A stretch of 64,000 nt of DNA from Sporosarcina luteola (GTDB lineage Bacteria; Bacillota; Bacilli; Bacillales_A; Planococcaceae), in the NCBI RefSeq assembly GCF_023715585.1, contig NZ_JAMBOK010000002.1:372001-436000 (forward strand), in the 5' to 3' direction. How positions within the stretch are numbered: the stretch's first letter is position 1; every line of letters begins with the position of its first letter. Of the stretch, positions 17,978 through 27,140 are shown one piece after another. Both the position numbers and the translations under genes were made by a program. Below the pieces are notes generated by a model. The model searched no databases. It saw only the letters and a list, made by a program, of their open reading frames with translations, and was not told where the DNA came from.

Positions 17978-19696
17978 TTAAACCTCTTGGAATTGAATAT
18001 TATGCAGACGAGCAAAAATACCGCCTTTTCTTACTAACTCATCGTATTTTCCGTCTTCCGCAATTCCGTCCTCCGTCACAACAATGACTCTATCTGCATC
18101 CCGGATTGTCGCCAAACGGTGAGCGATGACAAGTGTTGTCCGGTTTTCAGCGAGCTCATTCAACGATTGCTGGATGATGCGTTCCGTTTCCGTATCCAGG
18201 GCGGACGTAGCTTCATCCAAAATGAGGATCGGAGGATTCTTTAAGAACATCCGTGCAATCGCAAGCCGTTGCTTCTGGCCTCCGGATAATTTTAATCCGC
18301 GTTCACCGATCTGTGTCTCGTAGCCGTCAGGAAGCGAGGCGATGAACTCTTTTAAATGTGCCTTTTGAGCGGCTGCAAACACTTCTTCGTCCGTTGCATC
18401 CAAATCTCCGTATGCGATGTTTTCCTTGATCGTCCCTGTGAATAAAAAGACGTCTTGCTGCACGATTCCGATCTGTGATCGCAACGACTGCTGCGTCATG
18501 TTGCGAATATCGATGCCGTCAATTGAAATCGCTCCGGAATCGACGTCGTAAAACCGTGGGATGAGGGAACAAATTGTAGTTTTTCCGGCACCGGATGTAC
18601 CGACGAATGCAATCGTCTCACCGGCTTTGATTGATAAATCGATGCCTTTCAATACGTATTTATGATCATCGTATTGAAAATGGACATCGTCGAACAATAT
18701 ATCACCGTGTAAGTGGCTGACTGTCTTCGCCCCGTCACGATCTTTGATGTCCGGCTCCTGTTCAATCAGATCAAGGAACCTGCGAAATCCTGCCATCCCT
18801 TTCGGATACAGCTCTAACAAGGCACTGATCTTATCGACAGGCTTGATAAGAATATTGACGAATAGGATGAATGCTACAAGATCCCCTATAGACATTCGCT
18901 CATTAAATGTGAACCACGCTCCGACAACAAGGACCACCAACGTCACAAGCCTTGTCATCATAAACATGCTCGAATGCGTCCATGCCATGACGTTATAGGC
19001 AACGAGCTTAGCCAGCCTAAAATTGCCATTGTCTATTTTGAATCGCGAAATTTCGAATTCCTCATTCGTGAACGATTTGACGACCCGCGCACCAGACACT
19101 GAATCTTCGACGCGTGCGTTGACATCCGCGATTTTCCCGTACATATTCAGCCACGCAGCATTCATTTTACTATTGCAGAATGTGACAAGTACAACGAGGA
19201 GAGGCACCATGCAGATCGCAATGATGGCCAACTCGGGATTAATGGAAAACATAAGAATGAACGCGCCTATGATTGTCATGACCGCAATGAAAGCATCTTC
19301 CGGTCCGTGATGGGCAAGCTCCCCGATATCGAATAGGTCATTCGTAATCCGGCTCATCACATGTCCCGTTTTTGTGTTGTCGAAGAATCGGAAAGACTGC
19401 CTGTGGACATGATTGAACAGCTGCTGTCTCATATCCGTCTCGATGTTGATGCCAAGCTTATGCCCTATATAACTGACGATGTATTGGAGGAACGTGCTCA
19501 CTAGATAGACGATCAGCAACAGGGCACTCGTCGTAACAATCATGCCCCAATCTCGGGAAGGCAGCAGCGTGTCGATGAACCATTGGACAGCCATCGGAAA
19601 TGCCAGCTCAAGGAGAGCGACGAATATTGCGCTTGAAAAGTCGATGATGAAAAGCCTTTTATGCGGCTTATAATAGGAAAAGAATTTCTTTAGCAT
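17978..19696 (-). CDS. ABC exporter, fused permease and ATPase
   Basis: 572-residue half-transporter of the type I exporter class (multidrug or lipid A-like). Residues 1-310 form a six-helix membrane domain; the ATPase domain has Walker A GTSGAGKTT near 363-371, the signature LSGGQKQR near 470 and ILDEATSALD. Such half-transporters act as homo- or heterodimers extruding hydrophobic compounds. No partner gene is adjacent, suggesting a homodimer. An AAAGGA site precedes the ATG. Similar proteins in Bacillus are YfiB/YgaD-like; the substrate cannot be assigned. Confidence 0.92.
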   Translation of the reverse strand: MLKKFFSYYKPHKRLFIIDFSSAIFVALLELAFPMAVQWFIDTLLPSRDWGMIVTTSALLLIVYLVSTFLQYIVSYIGHKLGINIETDMRQQLFNHVHRQSFRFFDNTKTGHVMSRITNDLFDIGELAHHGPEDAFIAVMTIIGAFILMFSINPELAIIAICMVPLLVVLVTFCNSKMNAAWLNMYGKIADVNARVEDSVSGARVVKSFTNEEFEISRFKIDNGNFRLAKLVAYNVMAWTHSSMFMMTRLVTLVVLVVGAWFTFNERMSIGDLVAFILFVNILIKPVDKISALLELYPKGMAGFRRFLDLIEQEPDIKDRDGAKTVSHLHGDILFDDVHFQYDDHKYVLKGIDLSIKAGETIAFVGTSGAGKTTICSLIPRFYDVDSGAISIDGIDIRNMTQQSLRSQIGIVQQDVFLFTGTIKENIAYGDLDATDEEVFAAAQKAHLKEFIASLPDGYETQIGERGLKLSGGQKQRLAIARMFLKNPPILILDEATSALDTETERIIQQSLNELAENRTTLVIAHRLATIRDADRVIVVTEDGIAEDGKYDELVRKGGIFARLHNIQFQEV

Positions 19697-19925
19697 AGTG
19701 TGATATCCTTTCTGTCATTCCCAGTCATTATAGCGGATTTCATTCAAAAGGGATATTAAAGCATAAGAGCCTTAAATAGACGCAGCGAGGAGAAAAGGCG
19801 CAGAAGAATCGAGTGGTAGGAAAGATTCAAATTATAGGAATTGTAATAAAGGATGGAACCCTTTTCCCTTTGTACCGTATGATTAGACGTAACGTAAAGA
19901 GAAACAAAGAGAGGAAGCGAGACAG

Positions 19926-20813
19926 ATGAAAAAATGGATAAAGGGTCTTGGTGTCGGTGTGCTTGCGCTTGGATTGGCGGCTTGCGGATCTGCAGCAGAG
20001 CCGAAAAAAGATGCGGAAACCGGTGAAAAAGTAGTGCTGGAAAATAAAAGTGAGATGACGGCGCAAGAAGTATATAGCAAAGCCATGGAAGTATCGGCAG
20101 AGCAGAAGAGCATGCATGCTGTAATGGATATCAATCAAAAGATGTCGATGCCAAGTCAAGAATTCGAAATGGATTCGAAAATTAAAATAGACATGGATCT
20201 CATCGTCGAACCTTTGGCAATACACCAAAACATGAAGATGGATATGGGCGAGATGGGTAAAATGGATATGGAGCTGTACATGAATGAATCAGGCTTCTTC
20301 ATGAATGATCCTGAATCCGGTCAATGGATTAAGATGCCTAAGGATATGTATGATGAAATGATGGCGCAAATGGGCGGCGAAACTGATCCGACGTTGGATA
20401 TGAAGATGTTCAATGAATTCAAGGATGATTTCAAGTTCGAACAGACCGATGATGAGTACATCTTGACGCTTTCTGCTTCTGGCGATAAATTCAGCGGCTT
20501 GATGAAAGATTTGATGGGATCGTCTCTTCCAGCTGACATGACTGAGGAAGAATCTGAGCTGCTTGAAAATATGGATGTAAAGAGCTTGGAAGTCATCCTA
20601 TACATTGACAAGGAGACGTTCTTTACGAATGCGTTCGATTTGGATATGGATATGACGATGAAGATCGAAGAGGAAGAAATGCGCATCGTTCAAAAGATGA
20701 AATCCGTCCTTACGAAAATCAATGAGATCGATAATATTGTCGTTCCTCAAGAAGTGATCGACGAAGCGGTTGACTTGGAAGAATTAATGCAACAAGGTCA
20801 AGATCAAGAGTAA
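19926..20813 (+). CDS. Methionine-rich lipoprotein, DUF6612-like
   Basis: 295-residue predicted lipoprotein: charged N-terminus, hydrophobic core and lipobox LAAC with Cys20. The mature part has alternating beta strands and resembles the LolA/LppX-like fold of DUF6612 lipoproteins found in Bacillales. The middle region (about 60-160) is unusually rich in methionine and aspartate. These proteins may carry lipids or sense the envelope, but the function is unknown. GAGGAAGCGAGACAG precedes the ATG. Monocistronic, with a strong terminator. Confidence 0.8.
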   Translation: MKKWIKGLGVGVLALGLAACGSAAEPKKDAETGEKVVLENKSEMTAQEVYSKAMEVSAEQKSMHAVMDINQKMSMPSQEFEMDSKIKIDMDLIVEPLAIHQNMKMDMGEMGKMDMELYMNESGFFMNDPESGQWIKMPKDMYDEMMAQMGGETDPTLDMKMFNEFKDDFKFEQTDDEYILTLSASGDKFSGLMKDLMGSSLPADMTEEESELLENMDVKSLEVILYIDKETFFTNAFDLDMDMTMKIEEEEMRIVQKMKSVLTKINEIDNIVVPQEVIDEAVDLEELMQQGQDQE

Positions 20814-20823
20814 TAGCATGCAA

Positions 20824-20868
20824 GCGGTCATGAACAGTTGGAAACAGCTGTTCATGACCGCCTTTTTT
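20824..20868 (+). terminator. Rho-independent terminator
   Basis: Fourteen-base stem GCGGTCATGAACAG / CTGTTCATGACCGC with a ten-base loop and a run of seven T. Confidence 0.97.
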
Positions 20869-20906
20869 TATGCGCGCAAGTAAGTAACGTCTTGCAAACT
20901 AACGAC

Positions 20907-20988
20907 TGATAATCATTTTCAATTATCGTTTGACACTCAATTCAGAACTGCTATAATTGGGTTAGCAGCTAACTGATAATCATTTTCA
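20907..20988 (+). promoter_or_regulatory. Fur-controlled promoter: two Fur boxes around a SigmaA promoter
   Basis: A strong promoter (TTGACA 20930-20935, 16-base spacer, TATAAT 20952-20957) is flanked by two identical 15-base Fur boxes of the 7-1-7 type, TGATAAT-C-ATTTTCA, at 20907-20921 and 20974-20988. The first lies just upstream of the -35 element and the second just downstream of the start point. Both match the Bacillus Fur half-site consensus TGATAAT. Iron repression of the following four-gene operon is inferred. Confidence 0.88.
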
Positions 20989-21041
20989 CTAGTGGGATTC
21001 TCAGTTAGAGCGCTAATATTCGATATCGGAGTTCTTTCTTC

Positions 21042-21992
21042 ATGAAGAAACGTTATTTGTTAATTGCATTACTACTACTCTCATTCTTTTCGTTATTCGT
21101 TGGAGTGAGCTCAATTAAACCGATGGACCTCCTTGATTTCAAGTCTGAGGAGACTGAAATTTTTCTCATAAGCCGTGTGCCAAGACTTGTGGCGATTCTA
21201 CTCGCCGGGGCAGGGATGAGCATTGCAGGTCTGATCATGCAGCAGCTAAGCCGGAATAAATTCGTGTCGCCAACGACCGCAGGGACGCTCGATGCCACCC
21301 GGTTAGGTATTTTAGTATCGATGTTATTGTTCACCAATGCATCGACAATCGAGAAGATGATTGTCGCATTTGCTTTTGCGCTGGCGGGCACATTGCTGTT
21401 CATGCAGATCCTCGATCGAATCAAGTTCAAGGATGCGATTTTCATACCGCTTGTTGGGCTTATGTTCGGGAACATCCTGTCATCGATTACGACATTCTTC
21501 GCCTATAAGTCGAACGTAATCCAGAATATGTCGGCATGGCTGCAAGGTGACTTTTCGATGATCATGAAAGGACGGTACGAACTTCTATACATAAGCATCC
21601 CTGTTCTGATTATCACGTACTTGTACGCCAACCGCTTCACAGTGGCGGGAATGGGCGAGGATTTTTCGAGAAACTTGGGCCTTGCGTATAAGCGGATTGT
21701 CAATATCGGTCTCATCTTGGTTGCACTTGTTACGACGACTGTCATATTGACGGTCGGGATGATTCCGTTCCTCGGGTTGATCATTCCGAACATTGTATCG
21801 ATCTTCCACGGGGATCATTTGAAGAAGACTTTGCCGCACACCGCTTTGTTAGGTGCAATCTTCCTTCTGATCTGTGACATATTAGGCAGGGTTCTCATTT
21901 ACCCTTATGAGATTTCCATCAGTCTGATGGTCGGAGTCATCGGAAGCGGTATCTTCCTCTACCTGCTGTTTAGGAGGAAGGCATATGCGTAA
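21042..21992 (+). CDS. yclN: Siderophore ABC transporter permease, YclN-like
   Basis: 316-residue FecCD-type permease with about nine hydrophobic segments, forming half of the membrane channel of an iron-siderophore importer. The motif AGAGMSIAGLIMQQLSRN near 55-73 and the EAA-like cytoplasmic loop GMGEDFSRNLG near 205-215, which contacts the ATPase, are clear. It is the first gene of an operon yclN-O-P-Q, the same order as the petrobactin importer of Bacillus subtilis, and is behind a Fur-controlled promoter. It overlaps the next gene by eight bases. Substrate petrobactin is inferred from gene order and similarity. Confidence 0.92.
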   Translation: MKKRYLLIALLLLSFFSLFVGVSSIKPMDLLDFKSEETEIFLISRVPRLVAILLAGAGMSIAGLIMQQLSRNKFVSPTTAGTLDATRLGILVSMLLFTNASTIEKMIVAFAFALAGTLLFMQILDRIKFKDAIFIPLVGLMFGNILSSITTFFAYKSNVIQNMSAWLQGDFSMIMKGRYELLYISIPVLIITYLYANRFTVAGMGEDFSRNLGLAYKRIVNIGLILVALVTTTVILTVGMIPFLGLIIPNIVSIFHGDHLKKTLPHTALLGAIFLLICDILGRVLIYPYEISISLMVGVIGSGIFLYLLFRRKAYA

Positions 21993-22935
21993 TTCTACTA
22001 AATTGATCATCTTGTCAGTGTTTGCCGCAGTGTTCTGTGCCTTATATTTATTCCAGGGTTTGAATGGCAGTTTTGACTATGCACTCCCTCGCCGCGGCAT
22101 CAAAGTGATTGCGATGGCGTTGACTGGGGTGGCAATCGCCTATTCGACGGTCATCTTCCAGACGATTACCCATAATCGGATCTTGACCCCAAGTATAATG
22201 GGGTTGGACTCCTTGTATTTATTACTCCAGACCGTCGTCATCTTCTTCCTAGGCTCAAACCATATTACAATCGTCAACAAGCATGTGAATTTCATTTTAT
22301 CCGTTTCGACGATGGTTGTTTTTGCGCTCATTTTATACCGCTTCCTCTTCAAAAGGGGTGGACAGCCGATTTACTTCCTATTGCTCGTCGGAATAATCGT
22401 CGGCACATTTTTCGGAAGCATATCGACATTTCTTCAAGTGCTGATTGATCCGAATGAATTTATGCGGGTGCAGGACAAAATGTTCGCAAGCTTCAACAAT
22501 GTGAGCGGGGAACTGGTTTGGTGGGCGCTTGGAATTGTCATTCTCACGTTCATCATCGGCTGGAAATCTTTTAATGATCTTGATGTTCTTACACTAGGCC
22601 GGGATACGGCCATCAATCTCGGTGTTTCTTATGACCGGGTCGTCAAATTGATGTTGGTCCTATCCGCGATATTAATATCCGTATCAACAGCCCTTGTTGG
22701 GCCAATCACTTTCTTCGGCTTGATTGTCGCTAACTTATCTTATCAATTCTTCAAAACATATAAGCATTCAATTCTTATTGCGGGTGCTTCCATTATGAGT
22801 ATCATTGCTCTCGTCGGAGGGCAATGGGTCGTGGAGAGGCTGTTTACATTCTCTACGACGCTCAGCGTCATCATCAATTTTGTCGGCGGTGTCTATTTCA
22901 TCTATTTACTATTAAAGGAGAGTCGATCCTCATGA
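21985..22935 (+). CDS. yclO: Siderophore ABC transporter permease, YclO-like
   Basis: Second 316-residue FecCD-type permease, pairing with YclN to form the channel. Hydrophobic throughout, with GVAIAYSTVIFQTITHNRILTP near 49-70 and the ATPase-contact loop TLGRDTAINLGVSYDR near 202-217. Its ATG lies inside the end of yclN and a GGAGGAAGG site precedes it. The stop codon overlaps the ATG of the ATPase gene (ATGA), indicating translational coupling. Confidence 0.92.
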   Translation: MRNSTKLIILSVFAAVFCALYLFQGLNGSFDYALPRRGIKVIAMALTGVAIAYSTVIFQTITHNRILTPSIMGLDSLYLLLQTVVIFFLGSNHITIVNKHVNFILSVSTMVVFALILYRFLFKRGGQPIYFLLLVGIIVGTFFGSISTFLQVLIDPNEFMRVQDKMFASFNNVSGELVWWALGIVILTFIIGWKSFNDLDVLTLGRDTAINLGVSYDRVVKLMLVLSAILISVSTALVGPITFFGLIVANLSYQFFKTYKHSILIAGASIMSIIALVGGQWVVERLFTFSTTLSVIINFVGGVYFIYLLLKESRSS

Positions 22936-23693
22936 TCCAAGTCCGTGAGTTGTCAAAGTTCTATGGAAAAAAAGCGGTCGTTGAAAAGGTGAACGTCAAT
23001 ATCCATCGCGGGAAGATCACTTCATTCATCGGACCGAACGGCGCGGGGAAATCGACGCTGCTTTCTATGGTGAGCCGACTGATTGATGCGGATACAGGCG
23101 AAGTGCTAGTGGATGATCACCTAGTGAATAAAATGAAATCCAATGAATTTTCAAAGCGTGTATCCATTTTGAAACAGTCCAACTTCATGAATGTCCGACT
23201 GACAATCCGTGAATTGGTTTCGTTCGGACGTTTTCCGTACTCCAGAGGGAGGCTCAACTCGGAAGATCTGCGAATCATCGAGCAGGCTATGGAGTATATG
23301 GGCCTGATGGAAATGCAACATGAATATATGGATGAACTATCTGGCGGACAGCGCCAACGGGCTTTCATCGCGATGGTCATCGCCCAGGATACCGATTATA
23401 TTCTACTGGATGAACCATTGAACAATTTGGATATGAAGCATTCCGTCCAGATTATGAAGATACTGCGCAGATTGGTTGATGACCTTGGGAAGACTGTCGT
23501 CATCGTGCTCCACGACATCAATTTTGCATCCGTCTACTCCGACCGTATCGTCGCCTTGAAAGACGGGCGTGTCGTGAAAGACGGTCCGACGAATGAAATT
23601 ATCAACTCGGATGCATTGAAGGAAATTTACGATATGGATATCCCAATTAAGCAAATGAATAATTGCAGGATTTGTGTGTATTTCAACTCTTAA
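22932..23693 (+). CDS. yclP: Siderophore ABC transporter ATP-binding protein, YclP-like
   Basis: 253-residue ATPase of the importer. Walker A GPNGAGKST at 34-42, signature LSGGQRQR near 136-143, Walker B ILLDEPLNNLD, and the switch histidine in VIVLHDINFAS. The frame is open from 22824, but ATG 22932 overlaps the yclO stop codon (ATGA) and follows AAAGGAGAG, so it is chosen. Twenty bases separate its end from the binding-protein gene. Confidence 0.93.
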   Translation: MIQVRELSKFYGKKAVVEKVNVNIHRGKITSFIGPNGAGKSTLLSMVSRLIDADTGEVLVDDHLVNKMKSNEFSKRVSILKQSNFMNVRLTIRELVSFGRFPYSRGRLNSEDLRIIEQAMEYMGLMEMQHEYMDELSGGQRQRAFIAMVIAQDTDYILLDEPLNNLDMKHSVQIMKILRRLVDDLGKTVVIVLHDINFASVYSDRIVALKDGRVVKDGPTNEIINSDALKEIYDMDIPIKQMNNCRICVYFNS

Positions 23694-23713
23694 AAACAAA
23701 AAGGATGGTATTG

Positions 23714-24670
23714 ATGAAGAAACTTACAATGACGCTTTTGCTTGCGGCTCTGATGATTGTTCTTGCTGCTTGTGGCACAAACGAGAAAGAAGCAGGCAAA
23801 GCAACAGGCTCCAACACAAACGAAACGAGCGAAACGATTTCTATCGAGCATGAGCTTAGCAATATGCCTGTAGAAGTACTGAAAAATCCTAAGAAAGTGG
23901 TCGTGTTTGACTTCGGTACACTCGACACGATGGATGCACTCGGAATTGAAGTGGCAGGTTTGCCAAGAGCGAATGTTCCAGGCTACCTTTCGAAATATGA
24001 CGATGATAAATACGTAAACCTTGGTAGCTTGAAAGAGCCGGATTTCGAAGCGATTCATGCAATGAAGCCAGATGTCATCTTCATTTCATCACGCCAAGCT
24101 GATCTGTATGATCAATTCGCTGAAATTGCACCAACGATTTACGTTGGCCTGGATTACGGGCATTATATGGATTCATTCAAACAAAATGCTGAAATGATCG
24201 GCGAAATCTTCGGCAAGGAAGATGAAGTGAAATCTGAACTTGCAGACATCGATGAAAAAATCGCTGACATTCATGAAAAAGCATCTGCAACCGGTTCAAA
24301 AGCACTTGTCGTTCTTGCTAGTGAAGGCAAAGTGAGCGCATACGGTCCAAATTCACGTTTCGGATTGGTCCATGACGTATTAGGCTATAAAGCTGCAGAT
24401 GAGAAGATCGAAATCTCTACACACGGCCAAAACATTACGTTTGAATACATCGCTGAGAAAAATCCTGATGTCCTATTCGTTATTGACCGTGACGCTGCAA
24501 TCGGCAACGGCGCTAGCGCAAAAGACTCTGTGGAAAACGATCTTGTGAAAAAGACTAACGCGTACAAAAACAATAAAATCGTCTACTTGAACGGGGAGTA
24601 CTGGTACCTATCAGGAGGCGGATTGCTATCCATGAAAGAAATGATTGATGAGGTTCAAGCGGGTCTATAA
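23714..24670 (+). CDS. yclQ: Siderophore-binding lipoprotein, YclQ-like
   Basis: 318-residue substrate-binding lipoprotein of the importer, tethered outside the membrane. The signal peptide ends in the lipobox LAAC with Cys20. Two lobes follow, as in the FepB/FhuD fold: KVVVFDFGTLDTMDALG near 70 and PDVIFISSRQADLY near 120. YclQ of Bacillus binds petrobactin and its photoproduct. In-frame ATGs occur at 23705 and 23714; the second is chosen because AAAAAGGATGG abuts the first. Terminator follows directly. Confidence 0.92.
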   Translation: MKKLTMTLLLAALMIVLAACGTNEKEAGKATGSNTNETSETISIEHELSNMPVEVLKNPKKVVVFDFGTLDTMDALGIEVAGLPRANVPGYLSKYDDDKYVNLGSLKEPDFEAIHAMKPDVIFISSRQADLYDQFAEIAPTIYVGLDYGHYMDSFKQNAEMIGEIFGKEDEVKSELADIDEKIADIHEKASATGSKALVVLASEGKVSAYGPNSRFGLVHDVLGYKAADEKIEISTHGQNITFEYIAEKNPDVLFVIDRDAAIGNGASAKDSVENDLVKKTNAYKNNKIVYLNGEYWYLSGGGLLSMKEMIDEVQAGL

Positions 24671-24676
24671 GTAAAG

Positions 24677-24716
24677 CAGGCCTGTTCACTTATTGAGTGA
24701 ACAGGCCTGTTTTTTG
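24677..24716 (+). terminator. Rho-independent terminator after the siderophore operon
   Basis: Perfect 14-base stem CAGGCCTGTTCACT / AGTGAACAGGCCTG with a five-base loop and six T. Confidence 0.97.
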
Positions 24717-24752
24717 CTATTATAAGAGTAAAACATGATTCGGGGTGAAAGT

Positions 24753-25730
24753 ATGGGGAAGTCAGTGACGGTGCAGGCTGATGAATTTCTGCATGACGGG
24801 AATGTCGACATTAGAAGTGGAGATATTAGGCATGACGGTGATGTCCGAATCGCGCGTGATGTCGAAAACTCCATGTTCGTCGGGGCGACAGGGCAGGTCT
24901 TCATTTGCGGGGCTGTACGGAAAGCGACCATTGAAGCAGGCACATCCGCCATCATTGAAGGGAACGTCCTCTCCTCGACCGTGACAGTCGGAATGCAGGA
25001 AGTGCTGGAAGAAATGCTAGCGGAGCAATTGAGCGGACTCCTGACCTATTTGGAAAGGATAAAGGGTACGATCCTACAACTCATCCAAATGAGAGGCGTT
25101 AAGCCGGAAGAGGTCGATGCCAGTGAATTGAAAGAACTTGTCTTGGTCATCCTGAAAGAGGAATACTTGGATTTTCAACATGATACAAATGAATTCATTC
25201 AAAAAGCGAAGAAACATTCCGCCGAATTATCACCGGATTGGGAGCCGGTCATCGAGAAACTGTATAACGTCTTTACGGATACATCCATGACAGTTGTCCG
25301 GAATGCTGAGGAGTTTTCAAAGCTGTTGATGGAGGCGCACGCGCTTGTAGAGCAATATTCGGCAGGTGGAAGCGGATGTTCTTTGTTGAAGATTCCATAT
25401 GCCATAAACAGTGCGTTGTCTTGCAATGGGACGATCGAAGTGACCGATTCCGGACTGTATAACTGCTCCGTGAGCGCGAAGAAACAAGTTTCCGTCGAAG
25501 GCTGCTGCCGCGGCGGCGTCATTTCCGCGGGTGAAAAAGTATCCATCAAGGAGACAGGTTCCACGAAAGGCGTGAAAACAGTCGTCAAAACGGAAAGCGG
25601 AGGTACGATTACAATCGGACTTGCCCGCTGCGGGACTGAGATTTGGATAGGAGACACTGTCCATCATATTGATACGGATACTTTAGGGGTCTATGCACGC
25701 ATGGTTGACAGTCAATTCTTGTTGAAGTAA
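24753..25730 (+). CDS. DUF342/FapA-like polymer-forming protein
   Basis: 325-residue cytoplasmic protein resembling FapA/DUF342 proteins: an N-terminal beta-solenoid (about 10-90, short repeats such as DGNVDIRSGDI and DGDVRIARDV), a long alpha-helical middle (about 85-215) and a C-terminal beta-solenoid (about 215-320) with Cys-rich SALSCNGTIEV and VEGCCRGGVI. It lacks the longer N-terminal region of full-size FapA. Role unknown, perhaps scaffold or surface-signalling. ATG 24753 follows GGGGTGAAAGT; an upstream ATG (24735) overlaps that site. Confidence 0.75.
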   Translation: MGKSVTVQADEFLHDGNVDIRSGDIRHDGDVRIARDVENSMFVGATGQVFICGAVRKATIEAGTSAIIEGNVLSSTVTVGMQEVLEEMLAEQLSGLLTYLERIKGTILQLIQMRGVKPEEVDASELKELVLVILKEEYLDFQHDTNEFIQKAKKHSAELSPDWEPVIEKLYNVFTDTSMTVVRNAEEFSKLLMEAHALVEQYSAGGSGCSLLKIPYAINSALSCNGTIEVTDSGLYNCSVSAKKQVSVEGCCRGGVISAGEKVSIKETGSTKGVKTVVKTESGGTITIGLARCGTEIWIGDTVHHIDTDTLGVYARMVDSQFLLK

Positions 25731-25738
25731 AAAAGTTC

Positions 25739-25785
25739 TTGTGATTACCAGTTGCTCAGGAGTATAATGACAAGTGTCAAGACAC
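25739..25785 (+). promoter_or_regulatory. Promoter with candidate NiaR operator before the niacin transporter
   Basis: TTGTGA (25739-25744), 18-base spacer and TATAAT (25763-25768). Directly downstream a perfect inverted repeat GTGTC-AA-GACAC occupies 25774-25785, a position suited to repression. In Firmicutes NiaR (YrxA) represses niacin transport and NAD synthesis genes through TGTC/GACA-type palindromes; the identification here is inferred from that and from the downstream gene. Confidence 0.6.
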
Positions 25786-25815
25786 CAAAACTATACAACG
25801 AGGGGCAGACTACTT

Positions 25816-27021
25816 GTGAACAATAAAACAGGCGGGATTTCCCGCAATAAACTACTAGCAATTTCCGGGACAGGTTGGATGTTCGATGCGATGGACGTTG
25901 GAATCCTTTCATTTGTCATTGCGGCGATTGCCGTTGAATGGCAATTGACCACAACAGAAATGGGCTGGATCGGGAGCATGAACTCGATCGGCATGGCGGT
26001 CGGGGCTTTCGGTTTCGGATTGCTCGCGGATCGGATTGGAAGGAAAAATGTCTTCATGATGACGCTCGTACTCTTTTCATTGGCGAGCGGATTGTCGGCG
26101 CTGACGACAACATTGACAGTCTTTCTTATTTTGCGCTTCTTCGTAGGGGCGGGCCTCGGCGGGGAACTCCCGGTCGCTTCGACGCTTGTGTCGGAGAGTG
26201 TTTCGGCAAAAGAACGAGGTCGTGTCGTCGTCCTTTTGGAAAGCTTCTGGGCAGCGGGCTGGCTTATCGCAGCGCTGCTGGCATACTTCATCATCCCTGA
26301 GTACGGTTGGCGGATTGCTTTGATTCTAACGGCACTTCCTGCATTTTACGCCATCTATTTACGGCGGAATTTGCCTGACTCCCCGAAATTCGAAAAGGAA
26401 GGGGAGCCGAAGCAGTCCTTCGGAGAAAAGCTGAAGCTCATTTGGTCCAAGCCTTATGCGCGCAAGACGACGATGCTGTGGATCGTCTGGTTCACCGTCG
26501 TATTCTCTTATTACGGCATGTTCCTCTGGCTGCCAAGCGTCATGGTCATGAAAGGGTTTGACATGATTCACAGCTTCAAATACGTACTCATCATGACACT
26601 TGCGCAATTGCCAGGCTACTTCACGGCTGCTTGGCTGATTGAGAAGGCGGGGCGAAAGTTCGTCCTTTCCACGTATTTGATTGGTACGGCTGTAAGTGCG
26701 CTTATGTTCGGAAACGCTGAATCGCTGACTATGCTCCTTATCTTCGGTGCTTTCCTTTCATTCTTCAACTTAGGGGCATGGGGGGCACTGTACGCCTATT
26801 CGCCGGAACAGTACCCGACCTCCGTACGGGCGACAGGTTCGGGAATGGCGGCGGCAGTCGGACGGATCGGCGGCATCTTCGGCCCATTGCTCGTCGGCTC
26901 CCTGTTAACGGCAGGCTACGGCTTCGGGCTGATCTTCGGCATCTTCTGCGGCGCCATCATCATCGGCGTCCTGGCGGTTCTGTTGTTAGGGACCGAAACA
27001 AAGCAATTGGAATTGGAATGA
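25816..27021 (+). CDS. niaP: MFS transporter, NiaP-like niacin permease
   Basis: 401-residue major facilitator with 12 predicted membrane helices. Typical MFS motifs are seen: GLLADRIGRKNVF near 68-80, a GAGLGGELPVASTLVSE stretch near 115-132 and YSPEQYPTSVRATGSG near 333-348. Strong resemblance to NiaP (YceI), which imports nicotinic acid, and to benzoate-type aromatic acid permeases. GTG 25816 is chosen as start: CGAGGGG lies about nine bases upstream and homologues begin near SRNKLLAISG; the frame is open from 25774. A palindrome upstream fits NiaR control. Confidence 0.85.
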   Translation: MNNKTGGISRNKLLAISGTGWMFDAMDVGILSFVIAAIAVEWQLTTTEMGWIGSMNSIGMAVGAFGFGLLADRIGRKNVFMMTLVLFSLASGLSALTTTLTVFLILRFFVGAGLGGELPVASTLVSESVSAKERGRVVVLLESFWAAGWLIAALLAYFIIPEYGWRIALILTALPAFYAIYLRRNLPDSPKFEKEGEPKQSFGEKLKLIWSKPYARKTTMLWIVWFTVVFSYYGMFLWLPSVMVMKGFDMIHSFKYVLIMTLAQLPGYFTAAWLIEKAGRKFVLSTYLIGTAVSALMFGNAESLTMLLIFGAFLSFFNLGAWGALYAYSPEQYPTSVRATGSGMAAAVGRIGGIFGPLLVGSLLTAGYGFGLIFGIFCGAIIIGVLAVLLLGTETKQLELE

Positions 27022-27026
27022 ACATG

Positions 27027-27059
27027 AACTGACGTCTGTAAGTGGACGTCAGTTTTTTT
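27027..27059 (+). terminator. Rho-independent terminator
   Basis: Stem AACTGACGTC / GACGTCAGTT with an eight-base loop and a T run. Confidence 0.93.
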
Positions 27060-27140
27060 GTTGGAATGGCGTCATGCGGATGTGGGAACGACAGACCTCC
27101 GCATACAAAACCGATAAGCGCGCTTAATAATCAGCGCCCC

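Noticed and set aside
19755..19815. Possible degenerate phased array (GCATAA, GACGCAG, GCGCAG)
   Set aside because: Intervals are about 21 and 18 bases and cores are poorly matched; too weak to claim.
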